Assembly: GCA_002403305.1 (NCBI GenBank)
Contig: DHHM01000001.1
Location: forward strand, 169,392-233,391
Direction of reading: 5' to 3'
Length of the DNA stretch: 64,000 nucleotides
Origin: Bacteroidales bacterium UBA4772
GTDB lineage: Bacteria > Bacteroidota > Bacteroidia > Bacteroidales > VadinHA17
Positions 63,707-64,000 of this stretch are shown here, one piece after another. A program made the position numbers and the translations under genes. Under the pieces are notes generated by a model. That model ran no database searches. It was not told the origin of the DNA and saw only the letters and a list, made by a program, of their open reading frames with translations. How positions within the stretch are numbered: position 1 is the first letter of the stretch; the number at the start of each line of letters is the position of its first letter.

Positions 63707-64000
63707 ATGCAAACAGAACTCACCAGTGAAATAAAAGACCTTAAATCGGAGATCGAAAATCTGAAGGCAAAGATTGCCAGACTTGAGGACTCTCGCCAGG
63801 ATCAGCTCTCCATTGCTCTCATTGCAGGTGATCTTGACAAGATACTTGCAGCAATGATAATCGCCCTTGCCGCTGCAGCCCAGGATACGAAGGTCAAACT
63901 ATTCTTCTCATTCTGGTCGCTTTCTGCCCTCAGAGACAGGAAAAAGACAGCAAAAGGCAAGGATTTCATATCAAGGATGTTCGGCATAATGCTTCCCAAG
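63707..64000 (+). CDS. DsrE/DrsH-like family protein, 5' part (runs off window end)
   Basis: ATG 63707 opens a frame of 98 codons to the window edge. A short N-terminal coiled coil (EIKDLKSEIENLKAKIARLE) precedes a DsrE-type domain (LSIALIAGDLDKILAAMIIA, KVKLFFSFWSLSALRD), the layout of membrane-associated peroxiredoxin-like DsrE2 proteins. It follows the first DsrE gene by 37 bp, so one transcript is likely. Confidence 0.8.
   Translation, partial: MQTELTSEIKDLKSEIENLKAKIARLEDSRQDQLSIALIAGDLDKILAAMIIALAAAAQDTKVKLFFSFWSLSALRDRKKTAKGKDFISRMFGIMLPK

Noticed and set aside
1..64000. CRISPR arrays, tRNA or rRNA genes, insertion sequences, prophage
   Set aside because: No repeat-spacer pattern, cloverleaf, transposase, integrase or phage gene was seen anywhere in the window.

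Overview
The window looks like a piece of a Bacteroidota (probably Bacteroidales-like) chromosome of roughly balanced GC. Evidence: promoters of the phylum-specific type (TTTG, 19-21 nt, TAnnTTTG); a PorE-type TPR/PD40/OmpA protein and a secreted protease with a type IX secretion sorting tail; lineage families such as DUF349, DUF4293, DUF5916, DUF4369-thioredoxin, NamZ and BtuG; almost no Shine-Dalgarno sites. There are no rRNA, tRNA, CRISPR or IS elements. Coding density is high and most genes sit in tight, overlapping operons.

Layout. 1-2 kb: 5' part of an aconitase/LeuC-type dehydratase and an AraC regulator. 2-7 kb: a candidate structured RNA with its own consensus promoter, a BioG-like esterase, a YihY/BrkB membrane protein, ComB, and a TlpA-like thioredoxin. 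6.8-15.4 kb: a B12 uptake operon on the minus strand behind a cobalamin riboswitch, in the order btuB, btuG-like lipoprotein, T9SS-exported serine protease, btuF, btuC, btuD. 15.5-21.4 kb: a LacI-led operon with a PNGase-like transglutaminase lipoprotein and a GH92 alpha-mannosidase, with a palindromic operator. 21.4-27.3 kb: DUF349, pyrG, yidC.

27.6-35.8 kb is the most unusual region. It holds a C39-peptidase ABC exporter, an ECF-like sigma factor, an exported and membrane-tethered TPR-CHAT (caspase-like) protein, a 45-residue double-glycine leader peptide that would suit the exporter, a single-pass TPR protein placed like an anti-sigma factor, and a soluble histidine kinase. I propose a secreted-peptide/caspase-like protease/sigma signalling module; its function is not established by sequence alone.

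35.8-41.7 kb: porE-like, queE, an internally deleted alkaline phosphatase, a UshA/CpdB-type nucleotidase and a purple-acid-phosphatase-like enzyme. 41.8-46.4 kb: NamZ, TauE, YigZ, pyrB, pyrI, DUF4293. 46.4-53.6 kb: DUF5916, a nucleoside phosphorylase, wecB, rny, a second structured-RNA candidate next to zapA, zapA and a coiled-coil partner. 53.6-64 kb: M23 peptidase, sugar nucleotidyltransferase, cutC, C69 dipeptidase, rplS, an AsmA protein with an odd coiled-coil tail, a Crp/Fnr regulator with a perfect palindromic site, and two DsrE-family genes, the last cut by the window end.
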